Shown piece after piece: positions 60,052-64,000 of a DNA stretch of 64,000 nt. Within the stretch, counting starts at the first letter, position 1. The number at the start of each line of letters is the position of its first letter. Under the pieces are notes generated by a model. That model saw only the letters and a list, made by a program, of their open reading frames with translations. It was not told where the DNA came from and did not search any database. This stretch comes from Cyclina sinensis (taxonomy: Eukaryota; Mollusca; Bivalvia; Venerida; Veneridae). The translations under genes were made by a program, and so were the position numbers. Where the stretch lies: NCBI GenBank assembly GCA_012932295.1, contig JAAONU010000018.1, forward strand, positions 1,792,206-1,856,205. The letters are read 5' to 3'.

Positions 60052-63000
60052 ATGAATTTACAGAAGTTACAAATACAGAGAGAGGGTCACCGACGTTTCA
60101 TTGAGAAATATTTGGAGAAAATCGAACAATCTAAAGAAAATGATTCACTGACAGATTTCGATTCAATCCTCAGCGCTATTGAAGCCAAAGTCGGAATTTT
60201 AGAGACATTGAATGAGAAAATATTGTCGCAAACGGAAATAGACGGATTGGAAGAGGAGATATTTCAAACTGACGAGTATACAGTGGAGTTAGATATCAAG
60301 CTGTGTCGCTTGCGAGCTTTCCGAGGTCAACATGAGAAGAGAACCGAGTCTAATATTTCACAAGATGACCAACGAAATTCAAGGGACCAGCAGTACAACA
60401 ACAATGGTTTGAATCCCGACGCTCCAACTTTCCTTCCCGACAGAACTGTAAGTTATCCTTCTAATACCTCAGTAAATTCGGCACAATTTTACAGACTACC
60501 TAAGATATCATTACCAAGTTTTAGCGGAGATATGTTAAGATGGCAATCTTTTTGGGATTCCTATGAGTCAACCATTCACATGAACGCTAATCTCACGGAT
60601 GTACAGAAGTTCACGTACCTCAAATCTCAACTTGAAGGAAACGCTGCACGAGTAATTGAAGGTTTTGCTATGACGAACGCAAATTATACCCGAGCCATAG
60701 ATCTACTGAAAGAAAGATATGGCCAGCAACATAAAATTATTCACGCATCAATGCAAGCGCTATTACAATTACCTGCCCCGTCCAACAAAGTATCCAGTTT
60801 AAGACATTTTCATGATAAGATGGAGACGTACATTCGAAGTTTAGAAGCTATGGGACAGTGCCAAGACACTTACGGAAATCTATTAGTGCCAATAATTTTA
60901 GATAAGATACCAAGTGAAATTAGAAGGCAGTTAGCACGTGAAAATGGAGATAACAATTGGTCGCTAGAAAATTTGCGTCGTGCAATCAACAGAGAGATTG
61001 GTATTCTTGAGGCCGGAAGTGTTCGTAGCGAACCGGAAGTGGACGATTTCAATGCAACAGCATCATTTCTGACAAGTGCAAAATACAGGAAAACCGTGCC
61101 AAAACATCCAAAATCCGGAACCGGAAGTGCATCACAAAAACCGGAAATCAAATGCGCATTTTGTGACAATCAACATAAATCAATTGACTGTGAAAAATAC
61201 GCAGACATTGAATCAAGACTGAAAATAGTGAGAGAAAAACGCTTGTGTTTTAACTGTCTAGGCAATCATCCTGTAGTGAAGTGTAATTCTAGTAAGAGAT
61301 GCCAAAAATGCAAGAGAAAACATCATACAGCGATTTGCAAATCGCGAGAAAATAACCAGACGATGTTGACAACCGTTGATTCCGCGTCACCGGAAGCAGC
61401 CGTCTTACATTCAAACACGATCCTACCAAATAAGAATGTTCTGTTAAAAACCGCCATAGCAACCGTATCGTCACGTGATGTTCAGACTGAAACAAATATT
61501 CTTTTCGACGAGGGAGCCCAGAAATCTTTCATTACAGAACAATTAGCCCAAGAACTTGAACTTACCCGAGACAGTACAGAGACAATTTACTTATCGTCGT
61601 TTGGAAGTACCAATAACAAAGTCCAACACACAGACGTAGCTACAGTAAATGTTGTTACAGACAGAGGCCAGAAGATCCCGATTAGAGTTTTAATAGTGCC
61701 TACAATTTCAACGCCGCTTAACCAGAAATTTCAAACCACAGTGTCAAACTTACCGTACTTACGTGGACTTAAACTCGCTCATCCGGTTACAGGAGATTCT
61801 GTATTTAACATTTCTATGCTGATTGGTGCTGACTATTACTGGGATATTGAAGAAGACCATATAGTACGAGGAAATGGACCTACTGCTGTAAAGTCAAAAA
61901 TCGGTTATCTGTTATCCGGACCTTGCCAAGCACAGAGTTCTCGAGTATCAGATCACGTGTTCAACGTTATGGCGTCGCCTATGGCAACGGATGTTTTAGA
62001 ACGGTTTTGGAGCCTTGAAAGTATTGGAGTTACACAGACCGCCGATGATATAGACAAGATACGTTATTTCAAGGACTATCAAGATTCGTCCATAGAATAC
62101 GATAATGGACACTACACCGCCAAATTACCTTGGAAATTAGACCATTCACCCCTACCCAGCAATTATGAGATAGTGAAGGCAAGAACCGAAAGTACAATTA
62201 GAAGATTGAGAAAAGAGCCCCATTTACTGAGAAAATATGATGACATTATCGCTGAACAAGAACGCCGTGGTTTTATTGAGAGAATAGATAACGATACCCC
62301 ACCCACAGGACAAGTCCATTATATTCCACACCACCCAGTAAAAAAAGATTCAGCGACCACACCCATCCGGATAGTTTATGACTGCAGTTGCCGCACATCT
62401 CCCCACCTCCCAAGCTTGAATGACTGTTTAGAATCAACCCCACCCATACTGAATGATCTTACCGCCATATTAGTGAGATTCCGTCTCCATGGTTACGCCA
62501 TCACTACAGACATTGAAAAAGCCTTTCTACATGTCGGTTTATATGAAGGAGACAGAGATGCTACCAGATTCTTGTGGACAATTGACATTGAAAACAAAGA
62601 CAGTCCATTACGCACTTACCGCTTTAAATCCGTATTGTTTGGAGCTACCTGTTCGCCGTTCATGCTTAGCGCCACCATCCTGAAACACCTAGAACTTAAC
62701 AAGCACGTACACGCAGCCGAGATCATTCAAAGAGATATATACGTTGACAATGTACTTTCAAGCTTCGAAAAAGTATCAGATCTACTTACCTACTTTACAG
62801 AGTCGCGAGAGTTGATGTCCAGCGCAGGTATGAATCTACGTTCATGGACCTCCAACAGTAAAGCCCTTAGAGACCTTGCAAAAACAGAGAATGTACGAGA
62901 TAGTGATGAAGTTGTCAAGATACTTGGAATGAGATGGGATCCCCTCAGTGACGAAATGACATTTACACGAAGAAATATTCCAATACAAGACATAGTTACG

Positions 63001-64000
63001 AAGAGAGTCATTCTAAAGTACTCATCACAAATCTATGATCCCCTTGGTCTACTTAGTCCCGTTACCGTCAGTGCAAAAATCTTACTACAAGAACTATGGA
63101 AGTCCAACTACGACTGGGATACACCTTTGCCAGATGATATATGCGAAACTTGGAACCAGTTAGCAGAATCCCTCAACAAAGCTACTGACGTGAAATTTTC
63201 CAGACAATTCCTACCCGCAGCAAGCATAAACAGTGAAACAAGACTTCACGTGTTTGTAGATGCAAGCGTCAAATCGTACGGAGCAGCAGCTTACATTTGC
63301 GATCTTTCACACGCTAGACTGGTTATGGCGAAGAACAGAGTGGCACCGGTAAAGACATTAACCCTACCTCGGCTTGAACTAATGGCAGCATTAATTGGCG
63401 CAAGACTTGCATCCCATCTTCAAGAGAGCTTGCCCATACAGAACGTAACATTTTGGTCAGATAGCCAAATCGTACTCCACTGGCTGACTACATCAAAATC
63501 CTTAAAACGCTTTGTCCGAAATCGAGTAGACGAAATACATCAGCTGACAGATCAATCACCATGGAGATATTGCCCCACAAATGACAATCCAGCAGACTTA
63601 CTGACACGTGGTATATCAGCCGATACTTACCTTGACAACGAACTATGGAACGCCGGTCCAACATGGTTATCTAACAAAGAAATATGGCCTACCTGGAAAT
63701 ACGACCAGTCAGTCTTGCAGACGCCCGCTGATGAAGATACAAGTTCGAAGCAGACGACAAATGTAGTAACGTTGAAGTGTACGGAGATCACGGGCGTTCA
63801 TAGACTTATTAACCTAGATAGATACAGTACATACCTGAAACTACGTCATGTAACCGCTTATGTACTAAGATTCATCAACAACTGCAGACGACCAAAAGAA
63901 GACAGATTAACGAACAGCTTATCAGCAACCGAACTCAACGAAGCAGAAGTTACATGGCTTAAATCGTGTCAAATAACAAACTTTCAAGAAGAAATAGAAA
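60052..64000 (+). CDS. BEL/Pao gag-pol polyprotein, 5' part (runs off the window)
   Basis: A single frame open for 1316 codons from the ATG at 60052, with no stop to the window edge. Approximate residue positions: Gag with the DUF1759 region (147-320); three CX2CX3HX4C zinc knuckles beginning at 368, 399 and about 417; aspartic protease (DUF1758), active-site motif DEG at 486-488; reverse transcriptase with motif A Asp in TTDIEKAF at 820 and catalytic YVDN at 897-900; RNase H acidic residues Asp1070, Glu1109 and Asp1137; integrase start near the end. Gag and Pol are in one frame, as usual for this family. The intact frame points to recent insertion. DEG replaces the common D-S/T-G protease triad. 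Confidence 0.92.
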   Translation, partial: MNLQKLQIQREGHRRFIEKYLEKIEQSKENDSLTDFDSILSAIEAKVGILETLNEKILSQTEIDGLEEEIFQTDEYTVELDIKLCRLRAFRGQHEKRTESNISQDDQRNSRDQQYNNNGLNPDAPTFLPDRTVSYPSNTSVNSAQFYRLPKISLPSFSGDMLRWQSFWDSYESTIHMNANLTDVQKFTYLKSQLEGNAARVIEGFAMTNANYTRAIDLLKERYGQQHKIIHASMQALLQLPAPSNKVSSLRHFHDKMETYIRSLEAMGQCQDTYGNLLVPIILDKIPSEIRRQLARENGDNNWSLENLRRAINREIGILEAGSVRSEPEVDDFNATASFLTSAKYRKTVPKHPKSGTGSASQKPEIKCAFCDNQHKSIDCEKYADIESRLKIVREKRLCFNCLGNHPVVKCNSSKRCQKCKRKHHTAICKSRENNQTMLTTVDSASPEAAVLHSNTILPNKNVLLKTAIATVSSRDVQTETNILFDEGAQKSFITEQLAQELELTRDSTETIYLSSFGSTNNKVQHTDVATVNVVTDRGQKIPIRVLIVPTISTPLNQKFQTTVSNLPYLRGLKLAHPVTGDSVFNISMLIGADYYWDIEEDHIVRGNGPTAVKSKIGYLLSGPCQAQSSRVSDHVFNVMASPMATDVLERFWSLESIGVTQTADDIDKIRYFKDYQDSSIEYDNGHYTAKLPWKLDHSPLPSNYEIVKARTESTIRRLRKEPHLLRKYDDIIAEQERRGFIERIDNDTPPTGQVHYIPHHPVKKDSATTPIRIVYDCSCRTSPHLPSLNDCLESTPPILNDLTAILVRFRLHGYAITTDIEKAFLHVGLYEGDRDATRFLWTIDIENKDSPLRTYRFKSVLFGATCSPFMLSATILKHLELNKHVHAAEIIQRDIYVDNVLSSFEKVSDLLTYFTESRELMSSAGMNLRSWTSNSKALRDLAKTENVRDSDEVVKILGMRWDPLSDEMTFTRRNIPIQDIVTKRVILKYSSQIYDPLGLLSPVTVSAKILLQELWKSNYDWDTPLPDDICETWNQLAESLNKATDVKFSRQFLPAASINSETRLHVFVDASVKSYGAAAYICDLSHARLVMAKNRVAPVKTLTLPRLELMAALIGARLASHLQESLPIQNVTFWSDSQIVLHWLTTSKSLKRFVRNRVDEIHQLTDQSPWRYCPTNDNPADLLTRGISADTYLDNELWNAGPTWLSNKEIWPTWKYDQSVLQTPADEDTSSKQTTNVVTLKCTEITGVHRLINLDRYSTYLKLRHVTAYVLRFINNCRRPKEDRLTNSLSATELNEAEVTWLKSCQITNFQEEIE

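Overview
This is an animal genomic window, about 35% GC by eye, dominated by diverged repeats. The lineage looks molluscan and most likely bivalve. That is an inference from the repeat types (internally repetitive elements that start AAACAAGAG and end in a stem-loop, tRNA-derived SINEs, BEL/Pao, a DD34D mariner, hAT- and TTAA-type MITEs) and from a sacsin-family gene. No sequence search was run. Only one host gene can be supported: a sacsin-like gene on the minus strand, occupying 56531 down to 43006.

Layout. 1-13.7 kb: non-coding, with dispersed repeat arrays ending in (GGAC)n plus a hairpin, a small tRNA-like SINE family (8.1-9.0 kb), a G-rich minisatellite (10.0-10.3 kb) and a 1.1 kb polypurine region (11.75-12.86 kb). 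13.7-16.8 kb: a TTAA-flanked MITE carrying a tRNA-like segment, then a tRNA-derived SINE split by a mariner whose transposase has a spliceosomal-type intron. 19.15-23.56 kb: a decayed minus-strand BEL/Pao element, itself split by a hAT-type element with a perfect 8-bp target duplication and by another insertion that replaces the reverse-transcriptase catalytic core. 23.6-28.1 kb: repeat arrays rich in AGGTCA half-sites, a gypsy-type gag fragment and SINE copies. 28.27-32.76 kb: a 4.5 kb non-coding element with terminal inverted repeats over 400 bp long, a 7-8 bp target duplication and clustered GCTGACC motifs. 33.8-36.9 kb: satellite and minisatellite arrays. 39.16-40.07 kb: a hAT-like MITE. 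40.4-42.8 kb: a composite repeat just downstream of the sacsin stop codon.

The sacsin-like gene has one 10,988-bp exon followed by 120-bp and 168-bp exons that finish the C-terminal HEPN domain. The exons in view encode 3757 residues from the first ATG: the C-terminal part of one sacsin repeat, two complete repeats each opening with an HSP90-type ATPase fold, a DnaJ domain with an intact HPD motif, and HEPN. A good splice acceptor two bases before that ATG implies upstream exons outside or beyond the visible repeats, which should carry the first ATPase fold.

The right edge (59837 onward) is the 5' part of an apparently intact BEL/Pao retrotransposon: LTR, primer-binding site, and one open gag-pol frame of at least 1316 codons that runs off the window. 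It has inserted into a 145-bp-period repeat array upstream of the sacsin gene.
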